Positions 1-7,718 of a stretch of 64,000 bases of DNA are shown piece after piece. This DNA comes from Arenimonas daejeonensis (GTDB taxonomy: Bacteria; Pseudomonadota; Gammaproteobacteria; Xanthomonadales; Xanthomonadaceae): NCBI RefSeq assembly GCF_007993735.1, contig NZ_CP042453.1, forward strand, positions 1,116,001-1,180,000. Reading direction: 5' to 3'. Under the pieces are notes generated by a model. It worked only from the letters and a program-made list of their open reading frames with translations. It was not told the origin of the DNA and ran no database searches. Made by a program: the position numbers and the translations under genes. How positions within the stretch are numbered: the first letter of the stretch is position 1; each line of letters starts with the position of its first letter.

Positions 1-19
1 CGCTCAAAGAGCGCGCTGG

Positions 20-454
20 TTACTCCGGCGCCTTTCCGGTCAAAAGCTGGTCGATTACCGGGTTTATTTTTGCCTCGGTACCAGCCCACTTATTGAGCGC
101 AAACCCGCCGCTATGCCGGTAGTTGGCGGTGCCGATGGTCGACCCGTTTCGCGACAGCCGGAGCTCCGCGTAGTCGAGATAGGGCTTCAGGTCCCAACCT
201 CGTTCTGCCGTGTAATTGAGGACGTATTCACAACTGGCGGGAAGCGGCAGGTCGTGCACGGAAGTAGCGATGCCGTGCCGCATGAAGCCTTGCTCCGTCA
301 CGGTGAGAAAGTCGGAGACAGCAACTTTCGGGTTGCGCTCGATGCAGACGTGGTTGATCTCGTGTTGGCTCTTGTCGACCTGGCTGACCTGCACGCTGGT
401 GCAACCGGAGAGAAAGATCGCGCTGGCGATCAGAGCGACGGGCGTGTTCCGCAT
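20..454 (-). CDS. Sbal_3080-type small lipoprotein
   Basis: This 144-residue protein begins with a hydrophobic signal ending in the lipobox LSGC at about residues 15-18, so it should be exported and lipid-anchored. The rest is soluble and resembles, by general look, the Sbal_3080 family of small lipoproteins, whose function is unknown. After the lipobox the sequence keeps two further cysteines, in HVCIE and ASCEY, which could form a disulphide. No neighbour suggests a role; the next gene lies on the other strand. The family name is recalled, not tested. The lipoprotein call itself is firm. Confidence 0.7.
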   Translation of the reverse strand: MRNTPVALIASAIFLSGCTSVQVSQVDKSQHEINHVCIERNPKVAVSDFLTVTEQGFMRHGIATSVHDLPLPASCEYVLNYTAERGWDLKPYLDYAELRLSRNGSTIGTANYRHSGGFALNKWAGTEAKINPVIDQLLTGKAPE

Positions 455-649
455 GGGAGTCCAGAAGTATTGGTCGGCGTTGAAGCTACTTTGTTTGTAA
501 GGGAATGTCCTGTCGGCGCCTGGTGGAATGTCCGGAACTGTGAGCTGGTTCTGAAAGCCGGGGACGAGGCGCGGTTTTTCTCGCGCCCGTCCTGAAACAA
601 TCCACCCCGGCGTTTACCGGTTCGACAGGTACCACCGCAGGGGGCGGGC

Positions 650-1381
650 ATGGCGAAGTTCTGGTTTCTACTCACGGTCGCTTTCGTCGACCTGATCGTG
701 GCCGTGGTGCTGGTGAACTGGGGACATGGCTCCATCGCCTTCCTGTTCCTGCTGATCGCGGCCCTGATGGGCGGTTACGCTTTCTTCTCGACGCCCAGTG
801 TGAGGCGCGATCCGCGTGGGCGCCTGCAGCAGGCCGAGGTGCCTTACGGCAGCGTGCTCGGCACGGTGGGCGCGATTGCCATCATGGTGTGCGCGGCCTA
901 CGTGGCCTTCATCAGCAGCCGGCCGCTGCCGCCTGAGCCACGCAAGCCGACGCGTACGGTTTCGACTCCGCGGCCCGCACCGCCTCCGGCCTATCAGCCG
1001 CCGCGCAGCTACAACCCGTCGCCGGCGTCGGCCGCGCTGTACAAATGCGTGGACGCCCAGGGGCAGTCCATCTTCCAGTCGCGGCCCTGCGCGGCCGGCA
1101 CCACCCAGGCCTGGGTGCGCGACGCGACGCCCGAGGCGCCGCCCAGCCGCGCTCAGCTCGAACGCCAGGCGCGGGCGCGGCGCGCGGCCGAACAGCAGGC
1201 GGCCTACGAGACTGACGCGCGCTCGAATGGCGTTCAATATTCCATGCCGGACCCCGGCACATCGGCGGCCTGCCAGGCCGCCCGCGATGCCGATGCCGCC
1301 TACCGTCGCCAGCCACTGCAATACGTCACCCACGACGGACTGCGCCGCCACGGCGACCTTATCCGCGAAGCCTGCGGCTGA
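650..1381 (+). CDS. Membrane protein with DUF4124-like and C-terminal Cys-pair modules
   Basis: The 243-residue product has three hydrophobic helices at about residues 5-25, 27-45 and 72-92, then a proline-rich linker. A DUF4124-like module follows: LYKC at Cys133, a second Cys at 147, then WVRDATPE. A charged linker leads to a C-terminal module with Cys208 and Cys242, 33 residues apart. The same two modules with identical spacing recur in the secreted proteins at 4408 and 4996. Function is unknown; oxidised Cys pairs facing the periplasm would fit. I chose ATG 650, which follows a purine-rich GGGGCGGG stretch. Confidence 0.75.
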   Translation: MAKFWFLLTVAFVDLIVAVVLVNWGHGSIAFLFLLIAALMGGYAFFSTPSVRRDPRGRLQQAEVPYGSVLGTVGAIAIMVCAAYVAFISSRPLPPEPRKPTRTVSTPRPAPPPAYQPPRSYNPSPASAALYKCVDAQGQSIFQSRPCAAGTTQAWVRDATPEAPPSRAQLERQARARRAAEQQAAYETDARSNGVQYSMPDPGTSAACQAARDADAAYRRQPLQYVTHDGLRRHGDLIREACG

Positions 1382-1468
1382 GGCAGAAGGGCGGTCCCGC
1401 GGTGTCATTTCCGGCGCTGCTTCCGCTCGTCAGCCCACCACCACCACGCGCCCGGAACCGGTCTTTTA

Positions 1469-1484
1469 TGTGAACCAGTTCACA
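1469..1484. promoter_or_regulatory. Perfect CRP/Clp-type site TGTGA-N6-TCACA
   Basis: The sequence TGTGAACCAGTTCACA matches the CRP/Clp consensus exactly and has 7-base symmetrical arms. It lies about 80 bases upstream of the gene at 1565 and about 90 bases past the stop of the gene at 650. A TTGACC that could serve as a -35 element begins at 1488. In Xanthomonas, Clp binds this motif and responds to cyclic-di-GMP. Whether this copy is used is inference. Confidence 0.55.
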
Positions 1485-1564
1485 GTTTTGACCTGCCGAA
1501 GGCCGGTTAATGTCCCCAAAGACAGCAGACCGCCGTTCCGGGCGGCGCGCCAACAGGGGCTGGC

Positions 1565-1837
1565 ATGACTCCGATCTACACCGCCGAAAGCACGCTCGAC
1601 GCGCAGCTAGTCCAGGACCTGTTGCTGGGGGCCGGCATCACCGCGCACGTGTTCGGCCGCAACGTGGCCGGGGCGATTCCCGAGGTGCCCGACAGTGGCC
1701 AGATCCGCGTGGTCGTCGAGGACGACGAAGCCGACCTCGCGCGCGCCATGATCCAAGACTGGCAGACCGGTCCCGAACTAGATGGCGACGACCTGGACCT
1801 TGGGGTCGACAGCGTGCTGCTGGACGACGACGCCTGA
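1565..1837 (+). CDS. DUF2007-family small protein
   Basis: This 90-residue protein opens with IYTAESTLDAQLVQDLL and continues with GITAHVFG, the typical layout of DUF2007 (putative signal-transducing proteins), in which a residue stretch reporting on both sides of a short beta-alpha unit precedes an acidic tail. It has no signal peptide, so it is probably cytoplasmic. The tail is unusually acidic (DGDDLDLGVDSVLLDDDA). The start follows AGGGGCTGGC. A CRP/Clp-type palindrome lies about 80 bases upstream. The molecular role of the family is not established. Confidence 0.75.
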   Translation: MTPIYTAESTLDAQLVQDLLLGAGITAHVFGRNVAGAIPEVPDSGQIRVVVEDDEADLARAMIQDWQTGPELDGDDLDLGVDSVLLDDDA

Positions 1838-1959
1838 GTTCGCGGCTGTTCAACAGGTGAACCCGACGCTGCTGCGCGCCGAGCCGGCAGACATGGCAGG
1901 GCGTATCCTCGACGCGCTGGCGGGTTGAAACCCGCGCTCCAGGCCCGACGTCCGATCGC

Positions 1960-2640
1960 ATGTCCGACCATCCGCTCGACAACCCGATCTGGCAGTCCCT
2001 GGCCCACCGCCATCGCGGGCTAGCGCTCGCGCAAGGCGAGGTGCTGCGTTATCCCGCCGACATCGCGCCCTTCCTCGGCGTGCCCGGCCCGCACGTTGCG
2101 CTGGCGCCGGCGATCGACACCCTGGTTCCACCCGGCGACACCGTGCTGCTGCTCGGCGCCGTGCCGCCGCAGCCGCCCGGCTGGACGCTGCAGCCATTGG
2201 GCGACCTCGCGCAGATGGTCTGCGAGGCGCCGCTGCCCGAAGTGGATGGCCCCGGGTTCATCGAACTGGGCGAACCCCATCGCGCCGATGTGCTGGCACT
2301 CACCGCCCTGGTGTATCCGCACTATTTCCGCCCGCACACGATGAAGCTGGGCCGTTACTTCGGCATGTACGTCGACGACCGGCTGGCGGCGATCATCGGC
2401 GAGCGCATGGGTCCGCCCGGCTGGCGCGAGATCAGCGCGGTCTGCACGCACCCGGACTTCCTCGGCCGCGGTTACGCACGCCGGCTGATGGCCTGGCTGT
2501 CGAACGACATCCTGGCGCAGGGGCTGACGCCCTTCCTGCACGTGAGCCGGCAGAACACCCGCGCGCTGTCGATGTACGAGAACAACGGCTACCGCACCCG
2601 CACCGGCATCGCCTTCTGGTCGCTGGCCCGCCAGGGATGA
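1960..2640 (+). CDS. GNAT family N-acetyltransferase (FR47-like)
   Basis: The 226-residue protein has a variable N-terminal half and a C-terminal acetyltransferase core. AVCTHPDFLGRGYARRLM at about residues 162-179 is the acetyl-CoA pyrophosphate loop (Q/RxxGxG/A type), and RQNTRALSMYENNGY near residue 200 is the helix-strand unit that ends GNAT folds. The arrangement matches the FR47-like group. The acceptor substrate cannot be told from sequence. Its stop overlaps the start of the DUF1289 gene by four bases (ATGA), so the two are probably translated together. Confidence 0.85.
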   Translation: MSDHPLDNPIWQSLAHRHRGLALAQGEVLRYPADIAPFLGVPGPHVALAPAIDTLVPPGDTVLLLGAVPPQPPGWTLQPLGDLAQMVCEAPLPEVDGPGFIELGEPHRADVLALTALVYPHYFRPHTMKLGRYFGMYVDDRLAAIIGERMGPPGWREISAVCTHPDFLGRGYARRLMAWLSNDILAQGLTPFLHVSRQNTRALSMYENNGYRTRTGIAFWSLARQG

Positions 2641-2858
2641 ACGCCGGCCCGCCCGCACCCGAGCGCCCGGCGGTGCCTTCGCCCTGCACCCGCCGCTGTT
2701 GCCTGGACGAACGTGATGTCTGCCTGGGCTGTGGCCGGCACCTGCAGGAGATCCTGCGCTGGCATGAGGCTGGAGACGAGGAGCGGCGTGGAATCCTGGC
2801 CGCGGCCGCGGCCCGGCAGGACGCCCGGGGCCGGGGCCCGGCGGCTGGAACGCGGTAG
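2637..2858 (+). CDS. DUF1289 cysteine-rich small protein
   Basis: This 73-residue protein contains a cluster of four or more cysteines in CTRRCCLDERDVCLGCGR, followed by EILRW, the signature of DUF1289. The family is thought to bind a metal or iron-sulphur centre, but no function is established. It starts inside the stop codon of the acetyltransferase gene (ATGA at 2637-2640), which indicates translational coupling. The C-terminal 25 residues are Gly/Arg-rich and poorly conserved in appearance. Confidence 0.8.
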   Translation: MNAGPPAPERPAVPSPCTRRCCLDERDVCLGCGRHLQEILRWHEAGDEERRGILAAAAARQDARGRGPAAGTR

Positions 2859-2972
2859 TACTGGCGCCGTCACCGGGATGTGGTCAAAGTAGCCTCCACG
2901 CGCTACAGGGTCGCCCTGTGCAGGACGGCAGGGCCCGGCCATTCCGCTTCCATCCACCGATCGGAGAAGACG

Positions 2973-3710
2973 ATGCCGAAACACAGCCCGCGAATCGCAC
3001 TGGCCGCGCTGGCCCTCGCACTGGCGCTTCCGCTGGAGGCGGCGGCCGACGACGGCTGGGACTGGCAGGTCGCCCCGTACCTCTGGTTCCCGACGGTGAG
3101 CGTGGACTTCTACCGCGATCTGCCGGCGTTCGGAGACGAGAACCGCTTTCCGGACATCGTCAGCGAAGTCGACGGCGCCTTCATGCTGCACGCCGAAGGG
3201 CAGGGCGACCGTTTCGGTGTGTTCGGTGACGTGACCTTCTTCTCGGTGGGCGAGCAGCGTTCGCGCCCCGCCTTCGCGACCGATTCGGGCATCGACGCCA
3301 CCGTGTTCGAAGTGGCCGGCGTGTGGAACGTCGAGCCCGAGCGTTACAAGGGCCTGGAACTGTTCGGTGGCCTGCGCTATTTCGACGTTGATTTCGACGC
3401 GAGCATCACTCCGACCAATCCGATCTTCTCCGCGGTCAGCTTCGGCGAAGACCGGTCCTATGCCGACTTCCTGCTGGGTGCGCGTTACCACGCCTCCCTG
3501 TCGGAACGCTGGGGCATGACCCTGCGCGGCGACGGGTCCTGGGGCGAATCCGACGGCAGCTTCGGTGCCAGCGCCATGTTCAGTTTTTCGATGACGCACG
3601 GCGCCTGGCTGTTCGGTTACCGCTACCTGCAGGCCGACCTGCCGACGCCCGGGCAGTCGATGGAAATCGACCTGTCCGGCCCGGTGGTCGCCTACGCCTT
3701 CCGGTTCTGA
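2973..3710 (+). CDS. Outer-membrane beta-barrel-like protein
   Basis: I chose ATG 2973, preceded by GGAGAAGA, because it gives a clean signal peptide (basic start, hydrophobic core, cleavage near AAADD at about residue 24). The open frame extends further upstream but without a better start. The mature part alternates hydrophobic and polar residues in amphipathic strands with many aromatic residues, for example WDWQVAPYLWFP and FGYRYL, and ends in a C-terminal phenylalanine (AYAFRF), the usual signal for barrel assembly. It is probably an eight- to ten-stranded porin-like barrel. Its cargo is unknown. Confidence 0.7.
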   Translation: MPKHSPRIALAALALALALPLEAAADDGWDWQVAPYLWFPTVSVDFYRDLPAFGDENRFPDIVSEVDGAFMLHAEGQGDRFGVFGDVTFFSVGEQRSRPAFATDSGIDATVFEVAGVWNVEPERYKGLELFGGLRYFDVDFDASITPTNPIFSAVSFGEDRSYADFLLGARYHASLSERWGMTLRGDGSWGESDGSFGASAMFSFSMTHGAWLFGYRYLQADLPTPGQSMEIDLSGPVVAYAFRF

Positions 3711-3827
3711 GCCTCGATACAAGCGCATGGCCCCGGGGCGGTATGGCCCTTGGGGCCAATGTCGCCCCCGCAGGCCCTGTGGTGTCATGCCGGACGGGAC
3801 TTTTCCCGACCCACAGGAGCTGAGCTG

Positions 3828-4325
3828 ATGAAATCCATTGCAAGCCTGGGATTGCTGGTGGCCTTGATCGCCGGTCCGGCCTTCGCGCAGAGCGTGAACG
3901 CCGACAGCCAGGCCGCCCCCGACCCGGTCGCGGCCCTGCAGGCCCTCAATGCCGAAGTGGCCCCGAAGAAACGCGAATTCGTGCAGCAGCAGCTGGCCCT
4001 CACCGAAGCCGAGGGCAAGGCCTTCTGGCCGGTGTACGACGCGCACCAGGCCGCCCTGACCAAGCTCAACGAACGGCGCCTGGCGAACATCGAAGCCTAT
4101 GCCGATGTCTGGAACGCCGCGGCCACCGACGACAAGGCCATCGCCGCCGTCGCCACCGAGGCCCTGGACATCGAGAAGGACGAAGCCGCGCTGATGGAGC
4201 ACACCTACGGCAAGCTCAAGGGCCATGTGCCGGTGGTCAAGGCGGTGCGTTACCTGCAGCTCGAATCCAAGCTGCGCGCCCTGATCAAGGTCGAACTGGC
4301 GGCGCGCATTCCCTACGCGCACTGA
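3828..4325 (+). CDS. Secreted alpha-helical periplasmic protein
   Basis: The start at 3828 follows AGGAGCTGAG and gives a 20-residue signal peptide ending AFA-QS. The mature 145 residues are almost entirely helical and rich in Ala, Glu and Lys. LTEAEGKAFWPVYDAHQA resembles the helical hook of CpxP/Spy-like periplasmic chaperones, but the LTxxQ signature of that family is not clear, so I do not assign it. No cysteines are seen. A strong hairpin follows the stop codon, so it is probably transcribed alone. Confidence 0.6.
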   Translation: MKSIASLGLLVALIAGPAFAQSVNADSQAAPDPVAALQALNAEVAPKKREFVQQQLALTEAEGKAFWPVYDAHQAALTKLNERRLANIEAYADVWNAAATDDKAIAAVATEALDIEKDEAALMEHTYGKLKGHVPVVKAVRYLQLESKLRALIKVELAARIPYAH

Positions 4326-4333
4326 ATGAAGGC

Positions 4334-4363
4334 GGCACCGCCCCGCACGATCGGGGCGGTGCC
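4334..4363 (+). terminator. Perfect 12-bp hairpin after the 3828 gene
   Basis: The arms GGCACCGCCCCG and CGGGGCGGTGCC flank a six-base loop (CACGAT). The stem starts eight bases past the stop codon. No T-run follows, so it may act as a weak or factor-assisted terminator, or as an mRNA-stabilising stem. Confidence 0.5.
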
Positions 4364-4407
4364 GTGCCGGACGCGTTAGGCTGTGGCTTCGAAACCGGAG
4401 GCGCGGC

Positions 4408-4902
4408 ATGAAGATCGGATTCCTGTTCCTGGCCCTCGTGCTGGCCGCGCCGGCGGTCCGCGCCGAGGCGCTGTACAAGTGCACCGATGCGGCGGGTGCG
4501 GTCAGCATCCAGTCCAGCCCTTGTCCGAAGGGCAGTACCCAGGTCTGGAAGCGCGACGCCACGCCCGATCCCGGGCCGACGCCCGAACAGCTGGCTGCGC
4601 GCGTCGCGCTGGCCGAGGCCGAGGCGCAGCGCGCCGCCGAACAGGCACGCGAGGCGGAAGCCCTCCGGCTGGCCGAAGAGGCCAAACGCGAGGCGGAGGC
4701 GCAACGCTTGGCCGACGAGGCCGCCGGCCTGCGGCCGGAGCGCAAGAGCGAATGCACGCTGGCGCATGATTTCGCCGATGCGGCCGCCGCCAAACCCTGG
4801 CTCCAACTCAGTGACTTCCAGCAGCGCCGGCTGCGCGAGTGGGTGATCGAGCAGTGCCGCGATCCGGATGCGCCGGTGGCGGACGAAGCGACCTCGCTCT
4901 GA
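4408..4902 (+). CDS. Secreted DUF4124-like protein with C-terminal Cys-pair module
   Basis: The 164-residue protein has a signal peptide of about 19 residues, then LYKC (Cys25) and Cys39 spaced exactly as in the proteins at 650 and 4996, followed by WKRDATPD. A long Ala/Glu/Arg helix, probably coiled coil, spans about residues 55-110. The C-terminal module carries Cys116 and Cys150, again 33 residues apart. The architecture suggests a periplasmic or surface protein with two disulphide-stabilised ends separated by a helical spacer. Function is not known. The paralogue at 4996 lies 93 bases downstream. Confidence 0.75.
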   Translation: MKIGFLFLALVLAAPAVRAEALYKCTDAAGAVSIQSSPCPKGSTQVWKRDATPDPGPTPEQLAARVALAEAEAQRAAEQAREAEALRLAEEAKREAEAQRLADEAAGLRPERKSECTLAHDFADAAAAKPWLQLSDFQQRRLREWVIEQCRDPDAPVADEATSL

Positions 4903-4995
4903 CGGAGCGGTTTTCCTCGCGCCTGCGGGGGTGTTCTCCGGCATCGCGTGTTCGCGCCTTGCGCTGCAATGGTCCTCCCGACCGGAGGACCGCCG

Positions 4996-5385
4996 ATGAT
5001 CCGCCTGCTGTTGTCGTTGTCCTTGCTGCCGAGCCTGTCGGTGGCGGCCGAGTTGCACAAATGCCTGGCTGCCGGCGGCCAGCTCAGCTACCAGTCCGAA
5101 GCCTGTCCGGCTGGCGCACGCACCCTGTGGGTGCGCGATGTTCTGCCTGAAGCCTCGCCGCCGCGGCCTGCGGCGCGGACGACGGCCGCACCTGCGCCGA
5201 CGACGCCCGCGCCGGCACGGACCAAGGCGGCGCGCGCCCGCCCACCGTCACGCGATCCGCAGGCCACCCGTTGCGCCAAGGCGCGCCGCGCCGCCGATCT
5301 CAGGCGCGACCGGGAATGGAGCCGGCTGGACTTCCGCCAGCGCTCCGAACTCGATGCCTCGGTGGCGCGTGCCTGCGCCCGCTGA
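4996..5385 (+). CDS. Secreted DUF4124-like protein, short paralogue
   Basis: ATG 4996 follows GGAGGACC and gives an 18-residue signal peptide. The mature protein starts with LHKC (Cys23) and Cys37, followed by WVRDVLPE, then a Pro/Ala/Thr-rich linker in place of the coiled coil of its neighbour. The C-terminal module has Cys93 and Cys127, with the same 33-residue spacing as in the proteins at 650 and 4408. At 129 residues it is the most compact of the three. Adjacent same-strand placement suggests local duplication. Confidence 0.72.
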   Translation: MIRLLLSLSLLPSLSVAAELHKCLAAGGQLSYQSEACPAGARTLWVRDVLPEASPPRPAARTTAAPAPTTPAPARTKAARARPPSRDPQATRCAKARRAADLRRDREWSRLDFRQRSELDASVARACAR

Positions 5386-5417
5386 GCGTCCGATGGCCGT
5401 TGCCCCCGGAGCGGGCA

Positions 5418-6404
5418 TCAGCGGCGTTTCGGTTTGCGGGCAGGGGCGGCGGGCGCCGGCTTCGCGCGTCTTGCCGCCGCTTTCGTTTTTCCTGCGGGTG
5501 ACGTCCGCTCGTCCGGTGGCGTCAGCAACTTCGCGTAGGCGCGCGCCTGGCCGAGCAGCCATTCGCGGAAGGCCAGCAGGCCGGCGTGGTCGTTCGAGCG
5601 CGCGGGATGCACCAGGTAGTGCGCGTAATCCGACTTCATGCGCTGGGGGCTGAGCACGACCAGCAGGCCGGCGTCGATCAGCGGCCGCGCCAGGGTCATG
5701 CGGCCCATGGCCACGCCCATGCCGGTGACTGCCGCGCGGTGCAGCGATTCGGCGTCGTCCAGGCGGGCCACGAAGCGCTTCGGCGCCGCTCCGCCGAAAC
5801 GTGCGAACCAGTCCGGCCAGCGGCCGGCGTCGTCTTCCAGCAGCGGGTAACGCGACAGGTCCTGCGGCTGCCGGCCGCCGTGTTCGGCGACGAGCGCCGG
5901 GCTGGCGAGCGGCGCGATCCAGTCGTCGAACAGGTGCACCGCGGTCAGCCCGGGCCAATGGCCGGGGCCGTATCGCAGCGCGGCATCGACGGTGGAGTCG
6001 CGTTCGAAGTCCACCAGCGCGACGCTCGACTGCAGGTTGATCTCCAGTTGCGGGTGCGCCGCCAGGAACGACGGCAGCCGCGGCACCAGCCAGCTTGAAG
6101 CCATGGACGGAATGAGGCTGAGGGTCAGCACGTCGTCACGACGCGAACTGCCGGGACGCAGCGCGTGTTCAAGCGCATCGAACGGTTCCGACACCGCGTC
6201 GAACAGGCGTTGGCCATCGGCGGTCAGGCGGATGCCCCGCGGGCCACGGTCGAACAGGCGCTGCTGCAGCCGTTCTTCCAGGGCGCGGATCTGGTGGCTG
6301 AGCGCGCTGACGGTGAGGCTGAGCGTATCGGCCGCGCGCGAAAGATTGCCGGCGCGGGCGGCGGCCAGGAAACCCTGTAGCGGTTGCAGGGGCAGGCGGC
6401 TCAT
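5418..6404 (-). CDS. LysR family transcriptional regulator (GcvA-like)
   Basis: The 328-residue protein has a winged helix-turn-helix at residues 1-65, with LQGFLAAARAGNLSRAADTL and the recognition helix ALSHQIRALEERL. A periplasmic-binding-protein-like effector domain follows at about 90-295, with SLIPSMASSWLVPRLPSF typical of the GcvA branch. A Lys/Arg/Ala/Pro-rich tail after residue 300 is unusual for the family. It is divergent from the genes at 6517 and 6781, so those are its likely targets. The effector cannot be predicted. Confidence 0.88.
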   Translation of the reverse strand: MSRLPLQPLQGFLAAARAGNLSRAADTLSLTVSALSHQIRALEERLQQRLFDRGPRGIRLTADGQRLFDAVSEPFDALEHALRPGSSRRDDVLTLSLIPSMASSWLVPRLPSFLAAHPQLEINLQSSVALVDFERDSTVDAALRYGPGHWPGLTAVHLFDDWIAPLASPALVAEHGGRQPQDLSRYPLLEDDAGRWPDWFARFGGAAPKRFVARLDDAESLHRAAVTGMGVAMGRMTLARPLIDAGLLVVLSPQRMKSDYAHYLVHPARSNDHAGLLAFREWLLGQARAYAKLLTPPDERTSPAGKTKAAARRAKPAPAAPARKPKRR

Positions 6405-6516
6405 GTTGAAAATTCCTCAAGTCTGGATTGCAAACATGTCGCTACTACGGGGAGAAGCATCGCCCTATCTTGCATTTCCATCAAGTCACGCCGCCAATGC
6501 GGCCCCGGAGGAAACG

Positions 6517-6780
6517 ATGAACATCTACAAGAACCTGATGTTCCTGCACGGCCATTTCACCGACCCGCACATGGACGACGGTTACACGACCAGTTACGGC
6601 AACCGCACAGCCAATGCCCGCAGCCTGCGCGAAAGCTGGGAGTCGGCGCACGAAGCGGTGGCCAGGACCATGGTCTCCCCGCGCCGTCGGAAGGTGCCTG
6701 CCGTGCCTGCCAGTCGATCCGCTAGGGACATGGCCGTTCCCACCCTGCCGGCGCCGACGGCCATCACGCACAATGCCGCG
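6517..6780 (+). CDS. Small uncharacterised ORF, in frame with the next gene
   Basis: ATG 6517 sits eight to ten bases after a strong GGAGGAAA ribosome site and opens with MNIYKNLMFLHGHFTDP, which looks like real protein rather than random frame. There is no stop before the transporter start at 6781, so as read the two would fuse. A one-base shift would instead end it at the TAG 6723-6725, giving about 69 residues. Given how common frameshifts are here, I think a separate small protein is likelier. It is divergent from the LysR gene. I do not recognise a family, and the end given here is arbitrary. Confidence 0.4.
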
Positions 6781-7659
6781 ATGACCACCCCCAACAACCT
6801 GCGCGGCATCGTCGCGATGCTACTGGCCGTCGGCCTGTTTTCGCTGATGGACGGCGGCATGAAACATCTTTCCGGGCATTACCCGCCGATGCAGGTCGCG
6901 GCCATCCGCGGCCTGTCGTCACTGCCGCTGGTGCTGCTGTGGGTGCTGGCCACGGGCGCTGCCGCCAGTCTGTTGCGCGTGCGCTGGCCGCTGCACCTGC
7001 TGCGCGGGGTCCTGGCCATCCTGATGTTGGCGACCTTCGCCTATGCGCTCAGCCGCATGCCGCTGTCGAGCGCCTACGCGCTGTTTTTCGTCGCACCGTT
7101 GCTGATCACCGCGCTGTCGGTGCCGCTGCTGGGCGAAAAGGTCGGGCCGCGGCGCTGGACGGCGATCGCCGTGGGCATGCTCGGTGTATTGGTGGTGCTG
7201 CGGCCGACCGGCGAGGGTGTGTTCACCTGGGCCGGCCTGGCGGTGCTGCTGGCGGCAGCCGGCTACGCGCTGTCGGCGATCACGGTGCGCGTGCTGCACC
7301 GGACCGACAGCAGCCAGAGCATGGTGTTCTGGATGCTGCTGATGACCGGCGTCGGTGCCGGCGCACTGGCCTGGCCGCAGTGGGTGCCGCTGCTGTGGGC
7401 CGATGCCTGGGTGATCGCCGGCGTGGGGCTGGCCGGCTTCCTGGGCCAGGTGGCGATCACCGAAGCCTTCCGTTCCGGCGAGGCGTCCGTGGTGGCGCCG
7501 TTCGAATACAGCGCGCTGGCCTGGGGCCTGGGCCTGGACTGGCTGATCTGGCAGGCGCTGCCGGACGGCTGGACCTTCGCCGGCGCCGGCATCATCGTCG
7601 CCAGCGGCCTGTACCTGATCCGCCGCGAACGGGTGCATGCCGAGGCCGAACATCCCTGA
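6781..7659 (+). CDS. EamA/DMT family transporter
   Basis: The 292-residue protein is almost wholly hydrophobic, with about ten predicted membrane helices arranged as two EamA repeats. LFSLMDGGMKHLSGHYPPMQ marks the first repeat and ITEAFRSGEASVVAPFEYSA the conserved end of the second, typical of drug/metabolite transporters of the RhtA/YdcZ-like type. It belongs in the inner membrane and most likely exports a small metabolite. I start it at ATG 6781 (MTTPNNLRGI), where homologous proteins usually begin, although the frame is open upstream into the small ORF at 6517. Confidence 0.85.
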   Translation: MTTPNNLRGIVAMLLAVGLFSLMDGGMKHLSGHYPPMQVAAIRGLSSLPLVLLWVLATGAAASLLRVRWPLHLLRGVLAILMLATFAYALSRMPLSSAYALFFVAPLLITALSVPLLGEKVGPRRWTAIAVGMLGVLVVLRPTGEGVFTWAGLAVLLAAAGYALSAITVRVLHRTDSSQSMVFWMLLMTGVGAGALAWPQWVPLLWADAWVIAGVGLAGFLGQVAITEAFRSGEASVVAPFEYSALAWGLGLDWLIWQALPDGWTFAGAGIIVASGLYLIRRERVHAEAEHP

Positions 7660-7718
7660 AACCGCCCGGCCCCGCGGTCGGGCTATGCTTCCGGGGAGCC
7701 CGTTTCCCGGATCCGCGA

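Noticed and set aside
3728-3758. Inverted repeat TGGCCCC/GGGGCCA between two secreted-protein genes
   Set aside because: Seven-base arms with a 17-base loop and no T-run; expected by chance in such GC-rich DNA.
2589-5060. A very long open frame on the minus strand (about 820 codons)
   Set aside because: It lies opposite several well-supported plus-strand genes and reads as low-complexity Arg/Ala/Gly/His. Such antisense frames are normal in GC-rich DNA. The long antisense frames at 28243-30522, 30437-32575, 32464-34650 and 36302-38779 were rejected for the same reason.
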